The notes: generated by a model not told the origin, from the sequence alone. Counted from the stretch's first letter, positions 22,430-34,110 are shown. The stretch is 64,000 nt of DNA from Anthoceros angustus (GCA_010909165.1 MU008196.1:650177-714176), one strand, 5' to 3'. Program-made: numbers and translations.

Positions 22430-22665
22430 TCCTCCTCCAAGGATGTTATGAGTTTGATGATCAAGTACTGTGAATAACTTCCATAACCTTAAGATACGAG
22501 GAATCGACACCATCGAACATCATATTAGTTCATTTCGCATGGCAAGATCCCAACTTGAAGCTGCTTCCAATTCCAAACTCTACGAGTTATCGTGTTTTTT
22601 TGCATCGTGCTATCCTCCCTTCCATCCTCCTATAGATCATTTGTGACACAACTCAAAATGTCAGG
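22430..22665 (+). pseudogene. Copia gag fragment, unit 1
   Basis: Shifted frames give SSKDVMSLM, an SFRMARSQLEAASNSKLYEL-like block and SSLPSSYRSFVT. It is the truncated twin of 24345-24570, ending at the tandem junction. Confidence 0.7.
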
Positions 22666-22756
22666 ATTAAGAATGAACTAAAGAAATTTTGGTGAAACAA
22701 AATCGCTTGAAAATAAACTTAAGTGAATGTATATGTCCATCCCTCCCACCCCCGCA

Positions 22757-24260
22757 CATATAATAAGGAGGGGAGGGGGGAGGGGAAGGCATGGCGATTC
22801 ACATAACCACCTTCCGCCTCGCGCCCTGGGAATACTGATAGGCTATGGCGGCGAGGGAGTAGCATCCAGCCACGCAGACACGCCAGCAAGACGTTGCTGC
22901 ACGCCGTTACTGTGCCACAAAGCAGTGGCATGGGCGTGGGATTGGCCGCGAGCACACTTGAGGAGAGTGCAGCGGCCAATCTCTTGCAAATTGCCTGCAA
23001 CCAAGAAATTTCAAAGAAATTTGTCCCTCGACACACACTGCGGAGAAGGCAGCCTGTGAGGCTCCTACTTGGGAGGACGCCTGTGTATGATGGTGCTGCC
23101 ACCGGCTGGTCCAAGTGTGATGCAGGCGGGCATTGGAGAAATCGCTTGCGGTGGAAAGATTCCTCGAAGTGGGCGGAGCCATGCGATGCTCGATGGAGTG
23201 GTCGATGGAACCAATATGAAGTCAGTGGAAATGAAAAGAGCCAGTTGCTCAAAATTGTCGAGAGGATGCAGACTCCGCCATCGCTTAGCCTCGCCATCTG
23301 GTCCTATGTGTATGCCCATTCATGTTTATCTCTCCTCCTCAGACTCGGAGAATGATGATCCTGCAGAGAATAGAAGATCCAGCTCCCCATATTGTAGAAA
23401 TAAGCAGACGATGAATGCTGATTGTGAGGCACCAGTAGATGAAGCCGGGAGGGCCTACTGCGAAGGAAGCCCATCCTGGCAGGCACGTGTGGTGCGCAGA
23501 GATATCGTGGCAGATGTTGAACACACTGAAGAAATGGCCAAATATGCAGCTAGTACGATGTCCTAGATCTGTTCTTAATATCAGCAAACAACTTATTAAT
23601 GTCGAAAATAAATAGGATGCTGGATGTGCAGGATATGAACAGAGGATGATGGAAATGGAAGCACAGGAGAGGATGGATAAAGGGTATCCAAGAGAAAATT
23701 GGAAGAAAGAAAATAATCAAGGTGAGAGTAAGAAGAAGTGGTAACTCGAATATCAAAATTAAAGTTTTATGTGATAAGTGAAAACTAAAGCATGATTATT
23801 GTGATTAGGTAAGGAGAAGTGCGTGGGCATTAGAGGGATTAGGCTAGCTGTCCCTACGAGACCTAACAGTGCTAGAAAGGACAAGTATGACATACCCGAG
23901 GTAGTATTGCCAACAGCCACCCTAATCGAAAATGTGTACCTAATCTATCCTGGGGATATAGAGAATGCAGATACCCCGGAAGAATATGTATGCTAGGAAA
24001 CGGGAATCCATATGGTGTGGATTGGTTATGAGCCATGTAAGGAGTACAAGGGCCATGTGAAGCGCACATATTGTGAGTATGAAACAAAACTAAAAGTTAG
24101 TAAAAAGTATGTGAATTTTTAAAACTTAAATAAATACTAAAATTGATCAGGTTCAATGTGGCACTCATGAGGAAGAGATGACATACGTAAGATTCTCTAG
24201 AGATAGATAATGAACTGAATTATTTAGACAAAATACTAGACCTCTCTAGAAAATGAAGGT
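22757..24260 (+). pseudogene. Unrecognised exon/intron-like gene segment, unit 2
   Basis: The clearest of the three copies. Frame 23069-23566 includes YLSSSDSENDDPAENRRSSS-like text in one frame. Exon-like block YEQRMMEMEAQERMDKGYP with KKENNQ ends at a GTGAGAG donor (about 23720), and after GTGATTAG (about 23808) the phase-matched block continues through IRLAVPTRPNSARKDKYDIP and ATLIENVYLIYPGDIENADT. A TAG interrupts it before the IHMVWIGYEPCKEYKGH block. No stop-free full-length protein can be assembled as given. Confidence 0.45.
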
Positions 24261-24329
24261 AGATTTAGGATGATTTGGGCTTGATGTCTAAGACCCTAAA
24301 CTCTTCATATATGCTTGCTATGTAACTTT

Positions 24330-25020
24330 CCTACCTCACACAACTATCCTCCTCCAAGGATGTTATGAGTTTGATGATCAAGTACTGTGAATAACTTCCA
24401 TAACCTTAAGATACGAGGGAATCTGACACCATCGAACATCATATTAGTTCATTTCGCATGGCAAGATCCCAACTTGAAGCTGCTTCCAATTCCAAACTCT
24501 ACGAGTTATCGTGTTTTTTTGCATCGTGCTATCCTCCCTTCCATCCTCCTATAGATCATTTGTGACACAACTCAAAATGTTGTCTTGAAGAATAGAATAT
24601 GAACAAGTATGGTACACGGATACTTTGGACATAAGTGTAAATGAGTTGATTGGAGCATTGATCACAGTGAGGAGGTCAAATCGACGCTCATGACTCCCGA
24701 TCTAGCTGGGCAGAAGTGATGTACCTAGAAGAGGCATCGAAGAGGTCGCTTGAGGCCGAAGAGGACCTCCTTCTATTAGGACTGCCAATTCCTCACCCAG
24801 CTTTCACAATGGAGCTTCTTCGTCTTCTTCCACACCTGCAAGAGGTATCAAGAAGACGGGCACTATTTGCAGTTGGTGCAGAATACCAAATCACATGGAG
24901 AAGGACTGCAGAAAGAAGAAGAGTGGTGAGCCAAGGAAAGAGGCATCACCAGGCGCAGCGCACATGTTGGCTGTGAAGAAACCCTCTTCATCAACTCCTT
25001 CATACGCACTTCACAAGAGC
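24330..25020 (+). pseudogene. Copia Gag C-terminal half with zinc knuckle
   Basis: Blocks in several frames: SSKDVMSLM, MARSQLEAASNSKLYEL, SSLPSSYRSFV, TLDISVNELIGAL, then an Arg/Gly-rich stretch and the zinc knuckle TICSWCRIPNHMEKDCRKK at 24868-24909 (C-X2-C-X4-H-X4-C, intact here). The N-terminal half expected before SSKDVM is absent. Protease follows directly. Confidence 0.8.
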
Positions 25021-25039
25021 TTTCTGGCCTCATCCAAGC

Positions 25040-25560
25040 CTTCTAATCTTTACTAATACTTGGATAGTGGAGCTAACTCACACATCTGTCATAACAAAAA
25101 CTCTTTTGAGTCTTATTCCCCAATCACAGAACACCGGTTTGTTCTTTTGGGAGATGATCACAACCTCCAATAATTGGCCGTAGGTTCGAGTTGTCACGAA
25201 ATATCGAGGATGTTCCCTACATGTGTCGACTTCCACTTATGTCATGTCCTTCATGTACCAGCCATGTGTAAAAATCTAGTCTTTGGCCTCTAGTTTGTGT
25301 CACGACCACTACTATACTATGGCGGCAAGTCACATTCCTTTTCGCGGATAGTTGTCTTATTTCTTTTTGTTCCAATGGAAAGTCACATGTCATGCGCCTT
25401 AGGGCAACAGGGGAGGATGGGCTATATAGACTTTCAACCCAAGTGGGTCGCATGACACATTCCACAAATGTAAAGGCGTCCCACAATTCCACTCCCATCG
25501 TGAGCTCATACCATGTTATGGTATTGTCGTCCTTAGTCATCCCAATAGCCAAAAATTAAT
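25040..25560 (+). pseudogene. Copia protease and pre-integrase remnant
   Basis: YLDSGANSHICHNKNSFESY at 25057-25116 has the aspartic protease triad DSG. HRFVLLGDDHN follows. Further on, in another frame, GRMGYIDFQPKWV-like sequence (about 25410-25450) fits the GAG-pre-integrase region. Many frame changes. Confidence 0.7.
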
Positions 25561-25890
25561 ACAAATGTCCTGGGCATGACACCTCCTATAGATCACCACA
25601 CTTCCTCACATACAACACACCTTCCTTGGTGAGCCTTAATATTGTGCAAGCGACATCAAGCTCCTTTTCGTAACATCTCTCCTAGGGCTACATCACCTCG
25701 CAGCTTGTTCACATGCACATTTGTGGCCCTATCTCTACATACCTTCTTCGCGGTAGCGAGTATATTTTTGACCTTCATTGACGACTACTCCCGCTTCACT
25801 TACTTACTTATCCTCAATCACAAGGTGATACTTATCATTTTTGTATGGATTATATGGCCCGGGCGAGAGATTATCAGATAAGAATGTCAC
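25560..25890 (+). pseudogene. Copia integrase fragment
   Basis: The frame 25642-25881 contains FLTFIDDYSRFTYLLILNHK, the plant copia integrase core block around its first-to-second catalytic Asp region (TFIDDYSR). VHMHICGPIST in a neighbouring frame is the preceding DxxGP-type block. The integrase then stops; RT is missing from this element, truncated by gypsy-type sequence from about 25980. Confidence 0.75.
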
Positions 25891-26172
25891 ACTGACAACC
25901 CCACGACACAAGTGTGTGAACGCTTAGTTCACTTAGCTAGGGTAATTCCATGGCATTATCCGGAATAACAATGCCGAGATAATTCAATATAAAGCAAGGG
26001 GAGTTAGTTGAGCCTCCGTCTGGCAGTATAGTTAGTGGAACCCGTCTCGGCAGAACGTACGGACGCGGGCCGTTTGACCAACGGACCGGTACAAGAGACA
26101 TCCCAAGATCAACAAGCGGCTACCTCCGATCGAGTCCTCGCTCAAGCCTCACGCCGGGTCTGCAGCGACATT

Positions 26173-26184
26173 TGGTATCGAGCC
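26173..26184 (+). promoter_or_regulatory. Degenerate primer-binding site of the gypsy-type element
   Basis: TGGTATCGAGCC, a tRNA-iMet-type PBS lacking one base of the CAG. It follows a leader with CAAGCGGC..CCTCCGATCGAGTC shared with copy B (49651, TGGTATCGAA). Gag-like coding begins downstream. Confidence 0.6.
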
Positions 26185-26189
26185 TCTCA

Positions 26190-27686
26190 CGATCCATGCA
26201 CGCTGGAGCAGGTAGGTTGCCGCAATGACGCGCGGATCCGGGCGGGCCCAGAGAAACCCACGATGAGCGATTGCGTTCCAATCGAAGTCAATCGTAGAAG
26301 CCCCGCGAGCGATGAAGAACTGGTCAAGGGATTGGTGGTGACCGGTCCTGAGGAGACTTCCCACCAGGCCCTCGATGGAGGGACGCCTCCGAGTGTAACC
26401 TAGGACAGGAGCTGCGGGAGAGACGTAAGAGGCGCAGTGGAGAAATTGCTGCCGATAGCAAGAGCAAGCAGAGTTGGGAGTCGCTTGCCTACCGGGTGCG
26501 GGAGGGACACGTGCTGGGGTCGGGACTATTGGCAACAACCCGCGACTCATCGGCGGCCCCTTTAAAATGAGGAAGCATCGGATCCTACATCAAGAGAGGT
26601 GACAAGCCAATAATGAAAAGACGTCTGAACCAGAAGGACAACGAATCCAACTTGTTGCACACCGTGCAAGAACATAGTCGGGAGCAATCCTGTGAAGAAA
26701 TCTCGGGAAGTTTAGAAACGCAAGAAAAGTGCGAGAGGTGGAAACAAATGATCAATGAGTAGAAGCAAACTGAGGAAAACCAGCCCACCTCGAACGCCAG
26801 CTGAGGGCGCCCCACAGCGCTGGGACAACCTGAAGCTCACCCCACCCCAACCCGCCCCACTGCACGGCCACCGTCAATTGTCATCCATGCCCAATCGCGA
26901 ACAACACTCCACCACCACCTTTAGAAAGTCTAATGAGAGCGAAAAGCGGCCAAGACCTGCAGACACCGCGGCCACTCATGACCGGGTCTGGCCAGCAAAG
27001 GATGAAGCCACAGGAAGCTTTTGGTCGAAGCAGTTACCGGAGAGAAAGATAACCAAGAGATCAAGGCGTTGGCAAGAAGGCTGCAACTCATGCAAGCATT
27101 AAAATCGGGAGTCACAACGGGTAAAGATGAAGATTACCAACGAGAGAGGAAGGTGAACTGCTCAAGTCCCGTGCCCAGCTTGGATCGGATCTCGCAGAGG
27201 AAGATTAAACATCCACCTTGACTTTGGATTGTGAAGGACGACAAGCTGCCTATGATTGGACTCGATAAGACTAAAGATACCGGCACCAAGGAAAAGACGA
27301 CCATCGAGAATTCGCTTTTGCACCATGTCCCTCGAAGGGTACGCATATCGATTGTGGCGGCAGAGTAAACGACAGGTGGAGCTCGGATGGAGGAACCCAT
27401 CCACCGTGGACCCCTGCTGCTAACAAGCTTCTAGAACAATTCCTACCCATCAACCACCTAAGGACCTATATCAAGAGTTTCGGACTATCTCCAACAAGGT
27501 ACCATTCAAGATTATTGCTAATTTGCAATTTTACCCTCGATATGCAAGGTCTTGACTAAGAGCGTAAAATCAAGAAATTCGTCGATGGCTCACGATAGGA
27601 GATGCAAGTGACGCTACTAACGAACCCCCACCGGTGGAGGCAATGAAAGCCGCAAAGGAATTACTTGAGTCAACAAATATAAGTAT
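26190..27686 (+). pseudogene. Ty3/gypsy-type gag remnant, 5' part
   Basis: Readable blocks in shifting frames: LLHTVQE, QSCEEISGSLETQ (coiled-coil-like), KLLVEAVTGEKDNQEIKALA, SGVTTGKDEDYQRERKVNCS, RTYIKSFETISQQG-like, and VEAMK near the end. It ends at the AGTAT target site of the minus-strand copia insertion at 27687 and resumes at 36882. Assignment to gypsy rests on its continuation into a protease and, in copy B, into a gypsy RT. Confidence 0.65.
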
Positions 27687-27941
27687 CAAGGATCGTGGCA
27701 AAGACATGATGGTGGAAAGAGGAGAGGAGAGGAGGAGGCAAGTGTAACTCTCTCACATTGAGATGAGGCTTGGAGGGTATTTATACCTCCAATAGGCTCC
27801 TAGGAAGCTCCACAAGAAGCCCCTAGGAAGGAGCACAAGAAGCTTCCTAGTGATTAGCTTGCTAAACTAATGATACTTAATCGACACCTAACTTAGACTA
27901 AGTGTATTAGTCTAAGTACATTGGGCTTTAATACCCTTACA
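27687..27941 (-). repeat. 3' LTR of the minus-strand copia, copy A
   Basis: 255 bp; matches the 5' LTR at 36631-36881 through GATGGTGGAAAGAGGAGAGG, TATTTATACCTCCAATAGG, GGAGCACAAGAAGCTTCC and ACATTGGGCTTTAA. It begins TCAAGG where the other three LTR copies have TGAAGG, so the terminal dinucleotide is altered here. TATTTATACC could hold a TATA box read on either strand. Confidence 0.85.
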
Positions 27942-27955
27942 ACCTCCCACTTAAA
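27942..27955 (-). promoter_or_regulatory. Polypurine tract of the minus-strand copia
   Basis: On the minus strand CTTTAAGTGGGAGGT directly precedes the 3' LTR, the usual position for plus-strand DNA priming. The same tract is next to the LTR in copy B (51436-51449). Confidence 0.75.
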
Positions 27956-27979
27956 GGCCAATTTACCTTAGAGAATGGA

Positions 27980-29420
27980 CTATCTCATGCCCATCGTCCG
28001 AGCTTGTGCAAATTGCTCGTAGAGAGTCCCTTGGTAAGAATATCTCAGGGTTCCGGTGTGAACCTTGACAAGTTGTACCCTCTTGTCATCCAACACCTCT
28101 CGAATGAAGTGATACTTCACATCCACATGTTTAGTCTTCGCATGAAACATCGGATTCTTTGCCAATTGGATAGCACTGCTATCACAATGCAACACCGGCA
28201 CTCAACCTTGATCCCCAAGTCTCCCACTAAACGAGCAAGCCATATGGCTTCCTTGCAAGCCTCTGTCGCAACATACTCGGCCTCGGTAGATAGCGTAATG
28301 CACGATCGCAAACGAGATCGCCATGAGATCGCCTCCAAAGGTCATGAAGACATAACTCGATGTGGACCTTTTGTCCATATCCTCGATAATCGATCTGTAC
28401 CCAACCACACATGCATCTTCACTAAAACATATGCACAAAGCTTTTGTACCATTCGATACCTCATAACTCCTTTTATCGCCTCCCAATGCTTCTTGCCGTG
28501 GTTTGACATAAACTCGCTAACCACTCCCACGCAAAGGCAATGTCGACGTAGCAATCATTGCATACATCAAACTCCTCAAACCTGATGAGTATGGGACCTT
28601 CTCCATTTCTTTGTCCTCCTCGAGCTTGGGCAATCCGCTTGAAAGTTTCACATATGGAGGCAATGGAGTACCCAATGGCTTCCCTTCCATGTTGAAACGT
28701 TGAAGCACTAATGTATTCCGCGAGACAACAAAGACGCTTATGTCTTCCGACGAATACGCATGCCAAGTATATGGCTCGCCTCCCAAGTCGTCATTTCAAA
28801 GTGAGCATTCAACTTTGACTTCAATGAAATCTCATCAAGACTGCTCCCAAAGAATTAGCATATCATCCACATAGAGGATCAAAATGAGCAAGCTTTGATC
28901 CTTAGCTTGCTTCAGATAGAGGCAATGATCCTCATCGCCACGCTTGTAGCCTTGAGAAAGCATAAATGAGTGGAACTTGTGATACCACTGCCTGCTTCAA
29001 ACCATAAAGGCTCTTCCTCAACCTCGCACACCGATGCTCTTTGCCCTTCTCAACAAAACCTTCCGTTGTGCATGTAGACCTCTTGAAGGTCACCATGCAA
29101 GAATGCCGTCTTGACATCCATCCGCATAAGTTCCATATCATTCCCGGCAACCAAAGCAAGAACACATCGCAAAGTTGTCATTTTGACTACGGTGAGAAAA
29201 TCTCATCAAAGTCAATGCCTTGTTGCTTGAAACCCTTAGCAACCAATCGTGCCTTGTACTTTGGTTTGCCATCAAGGTATGACCTTCATCTTGTACACCA
29301 TTTTGTAGAGTGCCTTCTTATCCTAGGCAACCGAACCAACTCCCAAGTTTGGTTCTTATGCAAATAATTCATTTCGATCGCATGGCCTTCTCCCACTTCT
29401 CTTTGTTGCTCATTGACATG
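27980..29420 (-). pseudogene. Copia RT and RNase H remnant (minus strand)
   Basis: From the C terminus: RNase H blocks KNPMFHAKTKHVDVKYHFIR (27980-28201), TLSTEAEYVATEACKEAIWL (28117-28338), RSTSSYVFMTFGG; RT blocks LYVDDM with YVDD at 28862-28873, RKSLYGLKQA and [13 protein letters not shown]-like (29050-29120). Reading them requires repeated frame changes. Confidence 0.85.
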
Positions 29421-29529
29421 GCCTCTTTGTAAGAAGAGGGTTCCCACAACTGTCACATGACATAATCCAGATGGATCATACCCGCTGTGAGGTGTAATCC
29501 CGCCTCGACCTACGGCACGTGCACCTCTA

Positions 29530-29900
29530 TAGGTGCTTGTTCGACTCTTGGTTCATCTATCGGTGGAGGAATGTGCTCCGCATTACCACGCTATCAACCC
29601 CGCCCATGATGATCATGTCCATCTTCTTGGAAGATCACCCTTCGCACCTCCACTTGGAGTAGGCTTCCTGCATCTTGTTCTCATTGAAGAACACGTCGTA
29701 ACAACCTTTCTAGCCTCGGATCCCACAAACGGTATCCCATCTCACCAGAATCACCATAGCCAAGAAAAATACATTTCTTGGACTTAGGTGCCAACTTGTC
29801 CCAAACTCTTTTGGAACATGGCATGCCTCATGCCCAAACACTCGCAGATGCTTGTAGGATGGTTTCTTTCCGCACCATAGCTCCTCGAACCCGCCATCAA
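29530..29900 (-). pseudogene. Copia integrase C-terminal region (minus strand)
   Basis: Minus-strand frames give a KHLRVFGHEACHVPKEFG-like block and FFNENKM, corresponding to the conserved LRVFGC...HVPKE...FNE region between integrase and RT. It is separated from the integrase core (34190-34500) by the C-rich block at 29990-34130. Confidence 0.7.
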
Positions 29901-32499
29901 TTTTTATTAGGAGATCTTAATAAGATGAAGCAGAGACACGCCGCCCAAAACCCATTAGGCAATCCGAGTTTGACAACAAACTACGCATCCTCTCCGAATG
30001 GTTCTGCTTCATCCGCCACCACACCATTTTGTGGAGGAGATACGTGGAGGCAATCTCTTTTGAGATTCATCCTCTAGTTGCCACACTTATCCCATCGGCT
30101 GCTTCGCACGCTGGGTTTCATCTCCCCATGACTTGCACCGGCCGATCTTGAGAAACCGCTGCCACCGCAGTTTCCTACACTACCTGCCTTCTAAACAAGC
30201 AAGGCGCATGCTCCCTCTACAGATACACCGCCCAGACCGTGTAAATTCACCACGCCCACCTACAACGACACCCCACGATAGGTCCACACCCTACGGCAGA
30301 GGGTGAAGGTGCTACACGGGACCCCCTCACGCTGACTTCACCACCCCGTGATCTTCCACTATTCCTTTCCCATCGCCTTCCCACAATACATCGTCAACCA
30401 CCAACTCGACCAGGGCCGCTCCCCGCCCGCCGAATCGCCGCCTCAGACCTACAACCAACAACAAACAATTGTAGGGCCTACCCTCCTACCACTTGTAGGA
30501 GAGTTGTAGGAGATCTAGTAATCGTGGGCCAAGACACCCTCATTCCTACGTGGGGAGGAGACACCTATCCCAACGCACGCAGGGCGATCCTACCACCGTA
30601 GGGGTCGCACCGGCGCGCAAAGATTACCTCGCCTCAGTTCAAGGCCTCCAACTCTGTGCCCGCGCCCAACTACAACATGGCGCCCACAAAACTCCACACC
30701 GGCAGCAGCCCACGACACCTCCGCCGCCCCGATCTCCGCCTCGGACCTACAACGACATCCCATGTCAGAGGTCCCACCCTCACGGCAGGTCCACGCTCAC
30801 GCACATAGGGACCCCTACAACAGCATGACTTCTCCACCCCGTGATTTTGAGACCTTAGCTCACCTCCCCTCGGTTTGGTGCATTTGGGACCCTCCCTTAG
30901 GCTCGACTTGGGCCTCTTCTTACTCCTAATCTCTACCTACTCCTCTACTCAACATTCAGCTCCACATTCTCCTCAACACTCACCTCAACTCAACTCCTCA
31001 TCCTCCTAATCTAACCTTACTTCAAGCTCATGCCCTAGCTGCCCTTATGGCACAACCGCCTGGGTCCGCCACAAGCCAACAAGTTCTTCCTTGGGCGTTG
31101 CTATGAGTTTGCACCGAATGAGAACCTCCAGGAGTCTTTCCCCGTAGTCTACCCTCAAGCCGAGAGTTCCTTGGGCATCGCCACACACCCAAGCAAAGCA
31201 ATTTCACAAAGAACCATTCACAAGGGGAGCAACCGCAGAGGCGCCTGCAAGGAGCGAGCCTCTCCGCCAAGCACTCCGACCACCGCAAACTCCTCTCTAC
31301 CAGACGCAAGCTTTGCAGCCGCACGAAATTCCTTCACAAGGAGCAAAGGACTCATGAGTTTGGGAGCGCAAGACGCGATAATTTTACTTCACAAGCTCCT
31401 CCTTTTATAGGGAGGTCCTCACATACCCTGCGCCTCGCACCGCCTCACTCCTTATTCTAGTGTATCCTATCACGACTTTAAGTTCGACATCCAAGCATCT
31501 TGGGTAAAATTCTATTCTAGCAACTTCACCTATGTGAGCCTTAATGGCTCTGCCAACATTCCTATCTAGCTAGTCAACACACCCCATCTTGACAAGCATT
31601 AATGCCTGTCCTCCTCTAAAGAAAGTCTCCCCAAGCAATGAGCCCACACCCAAGCTACCACCAACCCTTCAATTACCTCTAGATGCCGCCGCACCGCCTC
31701 GTGATCCTACGCCAGGATGTAGGGCCACCTCTACACCTCCTACGAGGGGTCAACTTCTTATGGCCCTACCGCCTCCACGCTCCACGCAAGAAGGTCTCCC
31801 GTGAGCGGATCTTGCTCCATGCCTTCCTCTTCCTCCTCCGAGTCATCCTCACGGCCTTCCATATACTGGATGTGTTGGGCTCTGGGCCCTGCATCCCTGC
31901 CTCAAGTTCCTCTTCTCCCTCCCCCCTAGCAACCAACTTGTTCTTAGGTGCGCGCCACCATCTTGTACCTTCAAAATAATCGCACAAACAAGACAAGCTT
32001 GGGCACGCCCACATGCTCGCTTCCACCTAGTTGTCACCTCGCCACACACAAGATTTCTTCACTCGCCACACAAATCCACCAAGAGAGCAACTTCAGCCCT
32101 TTCCACTTACTTCCTCTTCACTCCACCCCACCTAGCTCAAACTTGATGTCCTCACAAGATAACCCTTATGCGCCCAAATCCCTCACTTGCAAGGTCCTAG
32201 GCACAAAAATTCAGCGCCTTGCCCTCTCTACCGTGCTTCAAATCCTTCACACACAACTCCTTATGCACGCACACCCCTTCCTCCTTGCACACGGCACTCT
32301 GCTCCCACCAAGTCCTTGCTCTAGCCTGCATGCACAAGCTCTTCCTCGCGATTCCTCGCAGCTTCCTAGGTGCCACCCCCACACACCCCGCTTGCATGGC
32401 CCTTTGGTACACCTGAAACTCTTGATATAGGTGCTGATTCCTTGCCATGTGGCACCATTTCCACCGCCCTCGCCCACAAGCCTCCGCCACAACCCCTAT

Positions 32500-33060
32500 T
32501 CCCTCACTAGGGAGACACTTCCCACCCACACCACCCTACCTCCCGCCACGTAGGGAGACCTCACACTCCCTACCAGGGAGACACCTCATCCCACCCATCT
32601 ACCTACCTAACCAATGCCCGTAGGAGCCCCGCCACTCACATCCCACCCATGTAGGGCCACCGGTCACCCTACATACCACAGATCTCACCCCACTTGTCTC
32701 CCACATACCCTTATGGACACTCACCCCACCACATACATACATGTAGGGACATGGTAGGGTCACCTACCACTACACTGTCTCACCCCCTCCACGCCATTCA
32801 CCCACACCTACCCGTGCATCCCCCTACGAGGGGATCACCCTACGTACTACCACCCTACACCTCCTTCTAGGGTCACCCTCCACTCCCTACTCTCATCCTC
32901 CGCCCTACACGGGTGCACTCTCACCACCCTACCCTCTCCGTCCACTATCACCCTACACCTCCCCTCGTAGTGCACCTCCTCCTGTGAGGGAGTGCCATGC
33001 CCACGTCCACTACCACCCTACACCTCCTCGTAGGGTGCACCACTCAAACACTCCAATTAG
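32500..33060. repeat. Degenerate C-rich array around CCCTACACCTCC / GTAGGG
   Basis: Irregularly spaced short motifs such as CACCCTACACCTCC, GTAGGGTGCACC, AGGGAGACACCTCA and CCTACCTACCTAA recur every 20-60 nt, giving a satellite-like pattern without a fixed period. Similar text is at 56020-56540 in copy B. Confidence 0.6.
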
Positions 33061-33919
33061 CTCATGTGACCCCTGCACCCACACCACCTCTCCAATTAGC
33101 TCTCATGTGATCGTATAATAAGTTGAAACACCTCACACAGGTGCCCCATCTCGATCGATCCACCCCTAGGACGCTTAACTTTGAGTTCTTACTTCATTGT
33201 CCAACACACCCAATTGGCTTGTGCACAACACTCAAGAATAAATGAGTTATTCCCTGAACTCCTCACACCTCCAACAACATCTCGTATCAACCCTCCTTGC
33301 TACCCATTTCTCCTCGCCCACCACAACGGCCTCCCTTCACTTTGACTTGCAGCCCCACCGCAAATTCCGCCATGCACACCCTGCAGATCCTTCACCATGT
33401 TGCACCCCACACCGCCTTCCTATGGTTTGGCCACACCTCCATCTTGCAGCCCTACAAATTCAGCCGCCGTGAGTGCTCTACCATCTTCCTAGTTCAACAC
33501 ACGCCATCCTCACATCGTGACTCCAGAGCACTTCCATGTGCCTGCACCGCCATGGCCTCCTCTTGCAACCCTTGTGGCTGCTCACTCAACATGAGCTCCT
33601 CGCCCCATCCTTGCACCGATTGCTGCCTCCTCGCATGCCGAGCTCCCAACCTAGAGCCCCGCAGCAGATCCTCATACCCACCATTACGCACTTGGCCCAT
33701 CTTCCGCAGCAACCCTTGCCACACATCTCTACCTAGCCCCTCCCATCGCAAAATCTCAGCAATATGAGCACCGCCCATGTCTCACTTCTTCCACACTGTG
33801 GCAAATTACTTTGCCTCAAACTTGGTGGTGGCCCCAATAATCGTGCCTTTGCCTCCGCAAGCCTATCAACCGCTTGTGCAAGAACCTCAAGCTACTTCCT
33901 TGGCTTAATTGCCTTCACC

Positions 33920-34110
33920 CTTTTCCTACCGTGGTAGGAGCTACTCCACGCCCGGTAGGTCATCAAACGCTAGCTAGGCCGCCACCCACGGTAGGACATT
34001 CTCCTACCCATACCCACGGGGTAGGAGTTCTCTCACTTAGCCTACCGTGGTAGGAGTTTCTCCCACGGGTAGGATACCTCCCTACCACGGTAGGACATCT
34101 CCCACCGCTC
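33920..34110. repeat. Array of short palindromes CCTACCGTGGTAGG
   Basis: Self-complementary or nearly self-complementary units recur: 33925-33938 CCTACCGTGGTAGG, 33988 CCACGGTAGGA, 34041-34054 CCTACCGTGGTAGG, 34069 CCCACGGGTAGGA, and 34081-34094 CCTACCACGGTAGG. They are separated by ACATCTCCCA- or GTTTCTCCCA-type spacers. Copy B has the corresponding array at about 57455-57630 with more losses. Confidence 0.8.

Larger units (their letters stand above)
20772..24570. repeat. Internal tandem duplication 4 (period ~1.90 kb)
   Basis: Unit 1 is about 20772-22665 and unit 2 about 22666-24570. Both run from AAGAATGAACTAAAGAAATT to GTGACACAACTCAAAATGT and contain the exon-like segment plus part of a copia gag. 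Copy B has one version (about 46166-48115). The junction joins gag sequence (ACTCAAAATGTC) back to the start of the unit. Confidence 0.85.

Noticed and set aside
22719-23297. 192-codon minus-strand protein
   Set aside because: It is antisense to the exon-like segment. The homologous regions in the other two copies do not keep this frame open at the same length, whereas the plus-strand splice signals are kept.
30550-33800. Proline/serine-rich open frames in the C-rich block
   Set aside because: Frames of up to 160 codons arise from C-rich simple sequence. Copy A and copy B frames begin and end at different places because of indels.
33920-34110. CRISPR-like array
   Set aside because: Repeats are palindromic but short, irregular in spacing and separated by similar spacers, in a plant nuclear retrotransposon context with no cas genes.
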